Shown here one piece after another: positions 11,299 to 23,839 of a stretch of 64,000 nt of DNA. Numbering within the stretch: the first letter of the stretch is position 1; each line of letters begins with the position of its first letter. The stretch is from Erigeron canadensis. Its lineage: Eukaryota > Streptophyta > Magnoliopsida > Asterales > Asteraceae. Under the pieces are notes generated by a model. That model was not told where the DNA came from and made no database searches. It saw nothing but the letters and a program-made list of their open reading frames with translations. Location: assembly GCF_010389155.1 (NCBI RefSeq), contig NC_057769.1:13764735-13828734 (forward strand). The letters run 5' to 3'. The position numbers and the translations under genes were made by a program.

Positions 11299-11780
11299 TA
11301 TATTTTTTAAATTATATACTATACACTTTTTGTTTCTCATTTTATTTAACTAAAGTTGAAAAAAAGGAGTAAATTGTAATCAATATTTATATGGAGTTAA
11401 TTTTCATATGTTTCTTCTTTAACTTTCGTATTGATTAAGTTGTAATATTGGTCATACACTTTTGTTTCTCTTTTTATTTAACTAAAGTTGTATTTTTTAA
11501 ATTATATACTATACACTTTTTGTTTCCCATTTTATTTAACTAAAGTTAAAAAAAAAGGTAAATTGGAATCAATATTTATATGGAGTTAATTTTCATATGT
11601 TTTTTCTTTAGATTTTGTATTAATTAAGTTATAATATTGGTTATAAATTTTTTTATTTCTCTTTTTTTTTAACTAAAGTTGGAAAAAAAAAGATAAACTG
11701 GAATCAATATTTATATGTAATTAATTTTCATATGTTTCTTCTTTATTTTTCGTATTCATTAAGTTGTGATATTGGTCATA
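11299..11780. repeat. Degenerate tandem repeat, unit about 190 bp
   Basis: Two full units begin at 11299 and 11491 (TTTTTTAAATTATATACTAT) and a partial third follows. Each contains a TTTATTTAACTAAAGTTG block and an ATATGGAGTTAATTTTCATA block. Confidence 0.75.
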
Positions 11781-12000
11781 TACTTATTGTTCCACAATTA
11801 TTATAAGATTTATATATCTTGAAACTATCCGTCCAATGGACAGACTTATGAAAAAAAACCTCAAAACTTATTGTATTTAAAAATCGAACTCGAAACCTTT
11901 AAGTACTCCCTGAAAGGCTAAAACAAATATGCGACTGAGATTCACCCCTAAAAGGTTAAAATAAATAAGTATAGTAAGGTGGTTTTATGTAGCAGACAAT

Positions 12001-12335
12001 TAATAATGAATTCTATGAGATGAGTATTTTAATGAAAAAGAAATAATATGTCGTCTAAAATACGTTTAAATCAAATCTTAGTTATATTGGTATCTGTTGA
12101 ACAAAATTTGTTTTCAATTAACGAATTTACCTATCCTAGAAAAATTACCAAAGATAACCCAAAAGCCCGTTAAATTAAATCAAAATATATCTTATATATA
12201 CAACATGTCTCGCTAAATAAAAAGACAATTAATTAAACTAATGAATAATGAATTCCATGAGATGAGTATTTTAATGAAAAAGAAAAAATATGTCGTCTAA
12301 AATACGTTTAAATCAAATCTTAGTTATATTGGTAA
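12001..12335 (+). repeat. Duplicated ~93-bp segment upstream of SCPL gene 1
   Basis: 12001-12093 and about 12243-12333 are near-identical (GAGATGAGTATTTTAATGAA to ATCTTAGTTATATTGGTA), spaced 240 bp. They lie roughly 190-530 bp before the start codon of SCPL gene 1, within its likely promoter. Confidence 0.8.
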
Positions 12336-12464
12336 ATGTCTAAACGATTATTCAAATCTCTATACATTCATTCATATATAATATACTTTTCCTGTTTCAT
12401 CTCTTGAAATATGAAAAGTCAAATGCACGTCTACTCCTTAATTTCAAAAACAAATGCACGTCTA

Positions 12465-12473
12465 CTATAAATA
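12465..12473 (+). promoter_or_regulatory. TATA box of SCPL gene 1
   Basis: CTATAAATA, 54 bp before the ATG. The following leader (TAACTAGCTTCCAAG.. CATCCAAAAC) is shared with SCPL gene 2, so core promoter and 5' UTR were duplicated with the gene. Confidence 0.6.
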
Positions 12474-12526
12474 CTATAACTAGCTTCCAAGTGGTTCCAT
12501 CCAAAACACTACTACAAACACATTCA

Positions 12527-15500
12527 ATGGACTCCAAGCTCAAAACCTTGCTGCATTTTTTAGTAATCATTATCATTCAATCTTACCTTTCTCATTCCAA
12601 ATCAATCATTAAAAGACTTCCCGGGTATCCCGATGATCTTCCTTTCAAACTTGAAACCGGGTACGTTCCATTCGATTTTCAATTTTTCACTAACAAGTAA
12701 TACACACTAGCTACAAGAAATTAATATGAGATGTTTCTCTTTAGCGATGACACATTAATTTCGTCGTTAAAAAGTCTCTTAACAACAAAATGAAAAAGTT
12801 GCTTATATATTGACCCTAAAAGTCAATATTAAATCTAGTAATATCATATACATCATTATGCAACTTAATGGACATGCATCCTCCCTATTTCACCTTCTAA
12901 CAAACAAAACATGCATTTAATTTATATATTACTTTACTAATACATATATTTCTAACTAATCTTTCCAAGTGTATATATATTGTGTTGAAGATATGTGGGC
13001 ATAGGGGAGAAAGAAGACGTAAAATTGTTCTACTATTTTGTTGAGTCAACTAGAAATCCAGCACAAGACCCACTCATAGTATATTTTCCTGGTGGTCCTG
13101 GAGCTTCTGCTTTATTACCCTTCTTTTATGGAATAGGTACGTTATCTTTCTTTCTGGTTTTATTTTTTATTTTCCTACTAATTTCTTCTAGAGTTTGTAA
13201 GATCGTAACATATATAACGTACTCTTAATTATAAGAAGTTAAGCTTATATCTTTTGACTCGTGTTTATGAGTATGGAAAATTGGAAACTCACAAAACTAG
13301 CAAAGAGATAGAAATCAAGTTGACTTAATTCTAATTGTCAAAGAGTGACTTCGCACAATCTTGCTAAATGTATGATTCCGAAGAACAAGTCACATAATTT
13401 ATTGGTATGACACATTTTTAGTATGATTATTTGTCAAAACATTAGAGGTTAGACATTTCTTCAATAGAGATAATAATACCTCTAAATAGGTATAAGTTGG
13501 TTATTATAAAACAGGTACTAAATTATTATGAAATTGATTCATGAAAATTCATGAAGCACAGTACGATGATTTTCAGCAAAGAGTTAGAAATAAATTATTT
13601 TATTATTTTACTTTAATTCTTATTTTATTTTTACTATAAACAACGTAGGAATTATTAAAATTGAGTTTCTTCGCAAGCGGCAATCATGGATTAATTATAG
13701 ATGTTTGCACAATACAATGGGAGTATGGGACAAACGTATCTTGTCATTATATATTTTCAACTGTATTTGGTGTTCTTTAAATAATAGTTTCTCGTGATTT
13801 TTTTTTCCTATGGTCATTATCGGTGATGTGATAGAAGAGACTAAGTTGATTATTAAGTTTGGTAATTAATTAAGAAGCTTGGAAAGGTAAAGACTTTATA
13901 AACCAAAGTACCAAACTCTTTATAATGTACTATAATACAGATACTATAATAATAAATGAGTTAATTATATACTATAAGAACGGTAAAAGCACCTAAAAAT
14001 CATCATTTTGATGCATTAAAAGTCCATAAAACTGACATACTGCATAACTAATTATCATTATTTGAGTGTTTAACAACACATTGATTCATCATCGAAAAAA
14101 TCACGTTTTTTTGTTGGATGGATCATTTTAATTAATATGCATCCAAGATGGATGCACAAAACAAAAAACATGATTATTTCGATTTTGACGGATGAATGTG
14201 TTGTTAATCATTTAAATAATGATAATTGATTATGCACTATGTTAGTTTTATGGACTTTTAATGCATCAAAATGATGTTTTTAAGGTGTTCTCACCGTTCT
14301 TATTTTAAGAGTGTTCTCACCAGAGTGTTACCATATATATATATATATATATGCATCCAAGATGGATACACAAAACAAAAAACGTGATTTTTTCGATTTT
14401 GACAGATCAATGTGTTGTTAAACACTTAAATAATGATAATTAGTTATGCACTATGTCAGTTTTATGAACCTTTAATGCATCAAAATGTAGTTTTTAAGTA
14501 TTCTCATTTGTTCTCATTTTAATTTCATTCTCATTTGATAGTCACCCTATATATATATATATATATGCTATAAGCGTGTAGAGTATATTTTTATTTTGCG
14601 TGCATTTTTTAAATTTTAAATAATCTAATAGAACATGTAAAATTCTTATAAAGAAGAAATATATTATTAGATTATATATAAAATGAAAAATGATAAATCA
14701 TCTTAAAAGTTAGTTTAAAATTTCTTCTATGATTATAAACAGGGCTTGAAAGAAAAGAATAGGTTGAATTGTATATATATGTATATACTATTAGGGCTGT
14801 CAATTTCGACCAAACAAAAAAAAATCAGGTTGTGGTTGAGTATTTTCGACCCACCAACCTGATTTTTTTTTTTTGTTGGGTCCAGGTTTGGTTGTTCGGT
14901 TGTCAGGTCGACTCGCCAACCCGATATCTTTAAATAAATGAATTATATATAATAGCTCATACTCTACATTACACTAATCCATACGCCTCATTCCCATTTT
15001 CTATATTTTTAACTTAAAATAACTTCAAATCTTAAATAAGAGGATATTTCAAAATTCTGTGAGATAATATATGATGTAATATGAGACGGTAAGTTTATTA
15101 ACTTTTTGTCAAGCACTAACATTACCTTTGTATTTTTTTTTTCTTTTTTGTATCATTCGTCTTCAGCTTACACCGTTAATGATAAAGCTCTATATTTGTT
15201 GATTTATTTCATTTTATATTTTTATATATTTAGGGTAATGGGGGAACCCTAATCCCGGTACCACAATTGGATACCCATTGCTTATTAGGTCACATGGGTC
15301 GGATCATGGGTTGGCAATTTGTTTTATTTTAATACTCATACTTATTTATTTTTACTAAAACCAAAGTCGGAATTATTGTAATTTAGTTTCATTGCAAGTA
15401 GCAATCATAGATTAATTATACTATTACAACGGGACAAACGTATCTTGTCAAATTTCGACCATATTTTAATTTATATGTATCTATTATTTATTATTTATAA

Positions 15501-18500
15501 AGAAAGATTGTGATAACATAAGATTTTTTAAAAATCATATTATCACACATTTTTTAATATAATTATGATATTATCATATTTTTTATTTAAATTCAAATTA
15601 GCTAAGTTAATTAAGATATGTATATGTATATATATATATAGAAGCTGTAAGCTTGTAAGCGTGTCACAGTATATTGTTATTTGGCGTTTTTAAAATTTTA
15701 AGTAATGTAATAAAACATGTAGAATTCTTATTCTTATATTATATTATATTATATTATATTATATTATATTATATTATATTATATTATATTATATTATATT
15801 ATATTATATTATTAGATTACATATAAAGTAAAGTAGTTTTTTCACATGTAATGATGTAAACAGATTTAACGTGTTACTCGTATATTAGTTTTTAAATGAA
15901 CCTAAGTACCTAACCACGATAACAAATAATAAAATTTAAAAAATATATTTAACACCTACAATTGGCCAAATTTGTGTTTATTTAATCTAAATACGATTCT
16001 CAATTATTGTTTATTTAATACATTTTTATCTGGCTGTACGGTGATGTTGATTCATCATTTATTTTAAGATCACGTTATATGACATTTTGTTTTATCTAGA
16101 GTTCTCTGATCTCGTTTTAATTGCCTGTTGACCGTTTGAGTTCGATCTATACAAAAGTTTATTAATTACTTAGGAAAAATTTTATTATTAATATGTACTA
16201 TCTTAATAAAAATAACCCACTTACTCTTAGAAATATTAAAAATGTGTAATATTCTCACTTTAACACTTTTTAAAATATTTTCATGTATATCGTCCTCTAA
16301 ACATTAATGATTAAATTACATTATTAATTTTTATCTTTTAAACTATTTTCATTAACCCTTTATATCAATTACCTTAATATCAATTATCCACATCACTTGA
16401 TGTCTCCTCTACCAACAACAATCGCCTCCTACTACATCGTCGCTATTACGACCACCGTCACATTGTACGGGTACTGTGATAGGTATATTGTATATTGTTA
16501 TATAATAAACCCGCACCAAAGCATTAATTTTTTTACATTGGTGCTGTTCAGTAATCTTTATTAAGTGTAGTAATGTTTATCGTAAGAATAGTCAGCAAGT
16601 AGGATTTGGCTTCGCGGACCACCGTTTGGTGAATTAATCTGTATTCGTTAGTTCCATTTTCTTTTATCAACTATTGTTTTTACTTTTGTTATATAATATT
16701 ATCTAATTTAATATATATTTATATTTATATATCTATATCTATACACTTATATTATGTAGCAAGTATAAGTATATATTTTAGGGTAAAACAATTATTTTGT
16801 TGTATACTCCCCCGTTCTGATTTTTAATTATTCAATTTTGACTTGTCAAGTATTTGCTTACAAATTTGACAGTAATTTTTTTTTTTTTGGTATTATATAA
16901 TACGTTATATAAAAAATATAGATGAATTTAGTTTTAAATAAACTTTTCATTAATATAAATTTCATCGACTATTATATAAAAAAAAAAAGATATTTTTTGT
17001 CAAAACTGAAACAAAAAATCTTGACATGGTACGGAAAGAGTATATATTTTGTAAGAGTCGTCCTGTTTCTGTTTTCTTAAATCAAACTTATATCCTATGT
17101 TCTCTGGGTTACTTTCCAATAGATTGCATTAATAAAGGACATAGTTTTGAGCCCATAAACAAAACCGGACCCTGCTTACAGCCCATCTTGCACAAATTTT
17201 AAACTGGGCTGCTTCTTACCTAAAAATTTTACATTATTAAAAACACTACTCAAAGCAAAGGGGCTTGTATGTTACATTACATACGATTATACGAGTCACA
17301 CACAAGGGTCATTTTTTTTATTTCGGGCTACGTTATCATTTCTTTGGCTATCAAATTTGGTTGGGGGTAAGTTTGGAATTCAAAATTTTCTTCCGCGCAA
17401 TCTATCAATTTATTTCGGGCTATGTTATCATTTCATTTTTTATTTCGGGCTACGTTATCGTTTCTTTGAAGTCCAAACCTTGTGATTCATAAATTTCTTC
17501 CGCGGTGTTTGTTCATAACATTATTAATTTTAAGCATAAAGCACGATTCTCAGAATAATTCTAAGTGGTTTCATAGTTATTTCTATCCTAATTATTAATA
17601 TGGCTACATTTTGAATACAAACATTACAATTCTATAAACTATAAACATTCAAATATAATTGGTGTTATCTTGATACCGTTAATCATATATAATATCAAGA
17701 TAAAAGTAGTTGCAAAAAATCTTAATTACTAAAATAATGGATCCATTGTTTAAACGAAGGAGAAATGTTAGGTAAAACATGCAATACCTATTTTAGATAA
17801 AACATGGAGGGATTATGTAAAATTCAGGGGAAGGTTATGTAAAATTTAGGGGCTACGTATGTTTATCAAATTCAAAGGTTTAATTTATAACTTTTTTTAA
17901 AGTGATAGTACCTAAGTTTAGGTAAAGTCTGCAGTACGGATTATTTTTCCAAACTAAATATATTTTCATGTATGTAGGTCCACTTAGCATCAAATGGGAT
18001 GCTGCCTTAGCTAATACCACTTTAAAATTGAATCCAAATGCATGGACTCAGGTTTACACATCCAACTGATTACTTTCAATACATATATAGAATTTTAATT
18101 GACAAAGTAAGTTGCTAAACATATTTTTCTTTGCTATTGTTGATGTATTTTGTAGATTGCCAATATATTATTCATCGATATACCTGCTGGAATCGGTTTT
18201 TCATATGCTGAGTCTAAGAAAGGATGGATTAGCAGTGATAGTATGTTAGCTACCCAAGCTAATGAGTTTATTAAAAAGGTTAAACTAAATTACTAAAAAT
18301 AGTCATCTATATATCTTTGTTACAACGAAATTCGGTAAATAGTTTTCTATGATCCACCCAATCTTTAGTGAGCAACCTTTTTATCCTTACATTTTATGTG
18401 CTTTTTTGATTTATAATTGTTTTCTTAAGTTTTTACATGGGTGGCATCAGGGTTGCAGCTTGGTTGGGGCCTAACATTCTCTCATTGGTTTTACTCAGAA

Positions 18501-21500
18501 GTATAGTTTTATCCGTAATTCATTCGAATAATTATATTTTTCAATGTCATGTTTGGGTCTCAACTCTCAACCCCTTACCGAAATTCTTGAGATTCTTTAT
18601 AGCACTTTTATCCAAAAATTGCTTGAATACTTTTTGCTAATTTTTATTTGTGTTATGTATACAATGAACAGTTTCTCATAGATCATCCTAAGTTTTTGAA
18701 GAGTCCGTTATATATAGGGGGGAATTCTTACATTGGCGTTGTCGTTCCAAAAATCACTCTAGAACTATATGAAGGTACTTTAGTAATCAAACTTTAGAGA
18801 CTTCAATTTTCTTTGATGAAGAACTACACCTTTTTTGATAATTTGAAATTTTCATGTTTATAGGTAATGAACGTGGTGAACAACCAACAATAAATATTAA
18901 AGTAAGCAATCAAATCCTTTAAATAGTACTACAATGACATCTTTTTTAACTAGTTTTTTTTCAGATAATGTGAATAAATATGTACATTACTTTATGTGTT
19001 TTAAACCTTAATAATGCAGGGTTACATTCTAATCAGTCCTTTAACGCATAAGTTTATGGACTTCAATTCGAGATTTGAATATGCTCACCGTATGGCACTC
19101 ATATCAGATGATATATACAAGGTACTTCAATTCATGATTAAGAAGTAGATAAATATTTATAAACTAACTACGAGCCAAAATTATATATGTGTATGATAAT
19201 TTGATTTTGTAGTCAGCAATAGCGAATTGTCAAGGTAATTATGTAAATGTCAATTCGGCCAATTCACTCTGTGCACAAAATCTGCAAAGTTATGAAGAGG
19301 TGAGTATTCTGAGCTCGAGTAATTAATGGAGTGATACATACATGTGTGAACATGATTATCATATTAATGATAGCTTAATTTCAAATTAAATTGCAGTGCA
19401 CAAGTCATATAAAGCTTGATAACATCTTAGAACCATTTTGTGACGTAGATGATCCAACGCAAGATTGTGATGTAATCTTCTCTCTCTCTCTCTTATAATT
19501 TTATTTTACCTTTCTTGTCACTATGAGGTAACACTTCAAAATGTTCATATTATTTTGATTATTGATGATTTCATGAAAACCTAGAAGACAACGATGAAAA
19601 AACATAGTATATATGCATGATCGAGACAAAGTTACAAGTATATTAATGGATAAAGTTACTTAGCATATATCCATTTAAGTTGTCATATACTAACATGAAA
19701 TTAAGTTTAAATCTTGTTAATTACTCAAATTGACTGTGCTGGTGACGTGGTCGATGTCTATCGGCATGCAGTCCAATCACCACTCCTTTTAAAAATAAAA
19801 AAAATTTAAATCATGTTAATTACTATCATGGTCTCAACTTATGATCGAGAATTCAGTTTATTTAACTGGCATGCCTAGAAAAATACCTAAGATCATAAAG
19901 AATATCCATTAAATTTTCAATGAAAATGATACACATAGAAACAAGGGTTAAGTGCCTTAAAGTTTATCAAGCTATAAGTCAAAATGTATAGCATTTAAAC
20001 ACATAATGGATCATAGACAAAGTAAATATATATGTAAACTATTTGGATTCAAAAGTTTATATATTTTTAATTAATTATATAAATTAGCTAATCTATGCTA
20101 TTTTCCCAAAAGAATAATTATCATTCTCATATGAACTTTTATAAGTTGTCACTTTTCAATGATCTTATTATACATGTGATCTAATAAATAATATAAAAAT
20201 CCTCACAATTTTTAAAACAAAAAAAGGTTGAGTTAAGATGGCGAGATTGTATATATAGACTTTCAAGTGTTAGATATGCAGCATGCCATTTAGAAGAGGA
20301 AAAGAATTAGCTTCTTTAGGCATCTCCCAATATATACAAACCTTTTTTTTTTTACCTCATCCTCATTGTCATATCGTCACATCATCCTTTCAATCTCCAA
20401 GACACACCTCTCTCCCAATAGGCCGGGTCTCATCTTCACCTCATCTTCCATAACAACTCATGCTCGCCCGCCCGCCTCCTCATCTTTCTTTTTATAATAG
20501 ACGAGCCATGAAGATGAAATTAATACGATTTAATTTATGCTTCATTTTTGAAGTTTTTCCTACGCGTATACCTTATGATGGATGATATCGTTATTTTCTA
20601 AGATTGCAATTAAGTACTAACAATTGTGATTTTAATCTTTTTTAGGATGATTTTATGAAGGCTTTAAAAAGCTGGGGAAACACTGCCGATGTACAAAAAA
20701 CTCTCAATATTCGTCAAGTATGTGATCAATAATATTTTCTTGAAGATATAATCAATATAACTTGAAATGAAAGTAACATCCTATCTTAATTTAAACTAAT
20801 AATGTCAGGAAACAATTGGAAGTTGGGAGCCGATCAACAATACTATTCATTACTTACTAGGAAAGAATGACACATTTTGTTATTCTTATGATATTTTTAG
20901 TAGCTATTTCTACCATAAGAGATTAACTGCTAAAAATTGTCAAGCTTTAATCATAAGGTATTGAAACTTTTTTTATCCCACTTTCAGAATTATTTTTCTT
21001 CAAATATATAACTCTTGCAGCTTGCATTACACATGAGCAAAATATATATTTAACCTACGGTATGGACAGTGGCGACCATGATATGACATTTCCATATGTT
21101 GGAGTGGAGCAATGGATAACTGCACTTGATCTCCCAGTTGAACTCCCATGGAAACCGTTCTATGTTGATGGTCAAGTCGGAGGGTGAGATATGATATGTT
21201 TGGTTCAATTCCCTCTTAATTTGTTTTCTTTTTAAGTTAAGAAAGATATATAATCCATAAATCATAACTTTGTAACTTTCAATTTGCAGATATGAAATGA
21301 AATATGCTCGGAATGAGTATACATTAACGTATGCTACAGTTAAAGTAAGAAACTACGTACCCCTGCACACCATTATTCAGTTTTGTGTTAAGTTTTTAAT
21401 TTGTTTGTTATCTCATAGTCTAATTGATTAATATGAATGTTCGTAGGGTGCAGGACATTGCGTTCCATCTTACAAGCCTAAAGAAACGGTGATATTGACA

Positions 21501-21575
21501 CAGAATTGGTTTTCTTCTTCGAATACTTATTCAAGTGGGATGTTAAAACAATTAGAGAAAACATTTGGGATGTGA
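12527..21575 (+). CDS. Serine carboxypeptidase-like protein 1 (SCPL, clade I / acyltransferase type)
   Basis: Fourteen exons in consistent phase give 466 codons: 12527-12660, 12991-13136, 17978-18051, 18156-18278, 18672-18774, 18864-18901, 19020-19121, 19213-19299, 19397-19471, 20646-20717, 20809-20957, 21070-21183, 21290-21344, 21447-21575. All introns are GT-AG. Residues 1-24 look like a secretory signal (hydrophobic [10 protein letters not shown] core). Then come [16 protein letters not shown], the oxyanion motif GGPGAS, the nucleophile in GGNSYIG (about residue 178), the catalytic Asp in [12 protein letters not shown] and the His in [15 protein letters not shown] proteins of this type are secretory or vacuolar and either trim peptides or transfer acyl groups from glucose esters to plant metabolites. 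The sequence looks intact. Odd points: Asn replaces the usual Asp before Ser, and intron 2 is 4.8 kb. The substrate cannot be told. Confidence 0.9.
13978..14545. repeat. Foldback MITE-like repeat with an extra direct half-copy
   Basis: 13978-14110 is inverted relative to 14155-14300 (TTTTGATGCATTAAAAGTCC and complement), giving a long hairpin. A third copy of the right arm follows at 14347-14500 after a TA run. All share ATGCATCCAAGATGGAT. The terminal inverted repeats and target duplication were not fixed. Confidence 0.6.
15735..15813. repeat. (ATATT)n pentanucleotide satellite
   Basis: About 15 near-perfect 5-bp units. Confidence 0.95.
16807..17040. mobile_element. Stowaway MITE in intron 2 of SCPL gene 1
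   Basis: Flanked by TA on both sides (16805-16806, 17041-17042). The left end CTCCCCCGTTCTGATTTTTA matches the complement of the right end TGGTACGGAAAGAG imperfectly but in the usual Stowaway pattern. 234 bp, very AT-rich interior. Confidence 0.75.
17318..17470 (+). repeat. Three copies of a TTTATTTCGGGCTACGTTAT motif
   Basis: Copies start near 17318, 17411 and 17439; two are followed by a CTTCCGCG block. The origin is unknown. Confidence 0.6.
17765..17945 (+). repeat. Dispersed repeat, partner of 7033-7195
   Basis: See the partner copy. It lies directly before exon 3 of SCPL gene 1 and ends about 30 bp from the splice acceptor. Confidence 0.6.
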
Positions 21576-23091
21576 TGCATTATGAATGTGTTCTAATATG
21601 AATATGTTTATTTAAGTTGTGATCATTATAACTAGGTGGTTTGTGTGCCACCCAATTGATATTTCTTTACTGAGTGCTAAACTAGATCTTTTTTTTTTCC
21701 ATACAATGTATATAGTAATGCAGAATTTGCAAAATTAAAACATGTTTCTATTTTATTTGTTTGGAGTTTCGAATATAATATATCTAGACACATTTTTTTG
21801 CATTTTGTTTTCTTACATGTATGTGGGTTTTTCAAACTCTCCATCAGTTGGACACATCCAGTTTTGTCCGTGTTTGAGGATTTCGTGTGAGCATGTTGGG
21901 CAGATATTTCGATATACGACTGCACAAGTAATGTTACTACTTGCCGAATTTTGGCATTGCAAGAAAATGTCATGCCCTAATTTTTGTTATCATTGAAAAT
22001 GTTATAGTGTAGGAAGTATCTGTTGATGATGAGTTTTTGTTCATACTGTTTTATTTTTTAGTGCTTACCTGCATATGAGATGGTAGTCTTCCAAGGAGGT
22101 CAAATATTGTTGTTTGCATATGATGATTAATGAGTCCAAAGTCTTCAGCTTCCAAACTGTATTTACAAAAATAATAATAATAATAATAATAATTAAAAAA
22201 GAAGAAGAAGAAGAAGAAAAATAAAAAAGAAAGGTATAGATTTTAATGATCTAATGATTCTTGAATGGAGTTTTCATGAAGTCTTACAAAAATATTGCAA
22301 TCTGTTTGGCGTGAACAAATAATAATGTACCAAATAAAATAAAGGTAGGAAATAGATTGGCTATGTGTTACTAAAGTTATTAAGCTGAGAATTAGTTCTC
22401 TTTTTTGGTAAATGAAAAATCTGGTGAACTAAAAGCACAAGTAAAGAGATTACTGGTTTGGTCTATGCTGACTATTTGGGCCATTGTGGTTCTTGACTTC
22501 TTTCAGCCCATGATATCACTTTAGCCCTATTATGTCCTAGGAGTCATGCTAATTCAACTTTAATTTGCTCCGTATTTAATTTTAATTGGCCCATTGTTAC
22601 TCTGTTAGGCCCATTCTGTACTCAAGTTTGACTTTTATTTTATTATTCTTATGTTGACTATGTAAACCATGTTAACTGCCTAACCCATGTTTTTTTTTTT
22701 TTTTTAGCAACAACAATTTTTTAATAACAAAAGTCTGTTCCAAGATGTAGATTTGTAGACATAAATATGGATGTTAAAAAAAGAACATAAATATGGTTCA
22801 CATCAAAAGAAAATTAGTTAATATATCATAGACAAACCGAATTTATCTAGATAACAACCGAAAGAGAAAACACATGTTAGAATGTTTTTCTATATTATTT
22901 TATATTTTTCTATTGATAGCCAAGTCACTCATTATCAAGATGTTTGATAATCAAACAAAGGTTTGAGTTACATTTCTTACATTTATGAAATGAATTAGTA
23001 AGGGATTTTTAAAAATCTTAAATTTCATTTCAGGCTTGCATATAATTTATAGGGTAGCATAATATACCATTCTAAAAGAAATAAAAAAAAA

Positions 23092-23246
23092 GGGGTTGCT
23101 AAATACAGCCTTTAGGGCTGTGTTTAAAGTGCATAAATTGTTTGTACATTTACCATGAAAATTAGGGGGCGAGCCTTTAATATGGAAGATACAAGTTTTT
23201 TTATGCACGTTAAATACAGCCCTTAGGACTGTATTTAGCATTTCCC
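23092..23246. mobile_element. 155-bp MITE with long terminal inverted repeats
   Basis: The left arm GCTAAATACAGCCTTTAGGG through GTGCATAAA pairs with the right arm (complement of TTTATGCAC through TTTAGCATTTCCC). It is flanked on both sides by ATAAAAAAA runs that fit a 9-bp duplication, so Mutator-like is possible, but the flanks are low-complexity. Confidence 0.75.
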
Positions 23247-23761
23247 ATAAAAAAAATAATAATAAGGTGAGGCAAGCTAGCCCACAAATTCGAAATTTAA
23301 AATGAAATCACCAAAAAGAGATTAATAGATGGTTATTGATTGTTGACTTTATAGGTTTAGTTAAAATGTATTCTATACACATCTTCAAATGATTGGTTAA
23401 GTTGTTTAGACTTTAAAAAAAGCTATAAACAACAAAACCATAGCGAAATACGAGTTTATTTTCCAGTTCCGATTACAAACATGAACGTTTCAATCAACCC
23501 CCTTCATTTCATGCATTGATTTGGTGTCAAATTTCAATTGGCTACTACGTAGTTATTCAATGTTTGGTTTTCTTTTGTGGTAGCAAATTTTGCAATGAAT
23601 ACTTAGATGCCATTTTTGTAAATATGTCTTGTTTTCACCAATACTATGTTTCTATCTTTAGCAACATTCCTAACTGGTGGATCTAACTTGTAATTATCTA
23701 GTAGATGACTAAGATTTACGGATAATATTAAATGCATCCCAAAAGGTAAGTATATCTGCTT

Positions 23762-23769
23762 TATAAGTA
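23762..23769 (+). promoter_or_regulatory. TATA-like box of SCPL gene 2
   Basis: TATAAGTA, 71 bp before the ATG, aligned with the TATA box of SCPL gene 1; the following ACTAGCTCCAAGC leader is shared. Confidence 0.45.
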
Positions 23770-23839
23770 CTATAATAATAACTAGCTCCAAGCATTGTCC
23801 ATCCAAAAACATAGTACAATAGATAAACAAACACATATA

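Larger units (their letters stand above)
13137..17977 (+). other. Intron 2 of SCPL gene 1, 4.8 kb, repeat-filled
   Basis: The stretch 13255-13470 is homologous to 28233-28440 in intron 2 of SCPL gene 2. A motif around GGGACAAACGTATCTTGTCA occurs at about 13720 and 15432, marking an internal duplication. Also present: a foldback repeat, an (ATATT)n satellite, a Stowaway MITE, a dispersed repeat (17765-17945) and a diverged GTCGT/ACCACCGTCAC block near 16430-16480 that recurs at 26500-26600 and 29400-29470. No coding exon seen inside. Confidence 0.8.
21576..23839. other. Spacer between the two SCPL genes
   Basis: No gene seen. It holds (AAT)n at 22169-22192 directly followed by (GAA)n at 22200-22217, a poly-T run near 22690 and the MITE at 23092-23246. 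The last ~80 bp are promoter and leader of SCPL gene 2. Confidence 0.6.

Noticed and set aside
12704..12790. CACTA-like start (CACTAGCTACAAGAAA) in intron 1 of SCPL gene 1
   Set aside because: The match is interrupted and no opposite end or 3-bp duplication was found.
21677..21996. Overlapping frames on both strands 3' of SCPL gene 1
   Set aside because: Low-complexity, no family resemblance, no splice or promoter context; likely 3' UTR and spacer.
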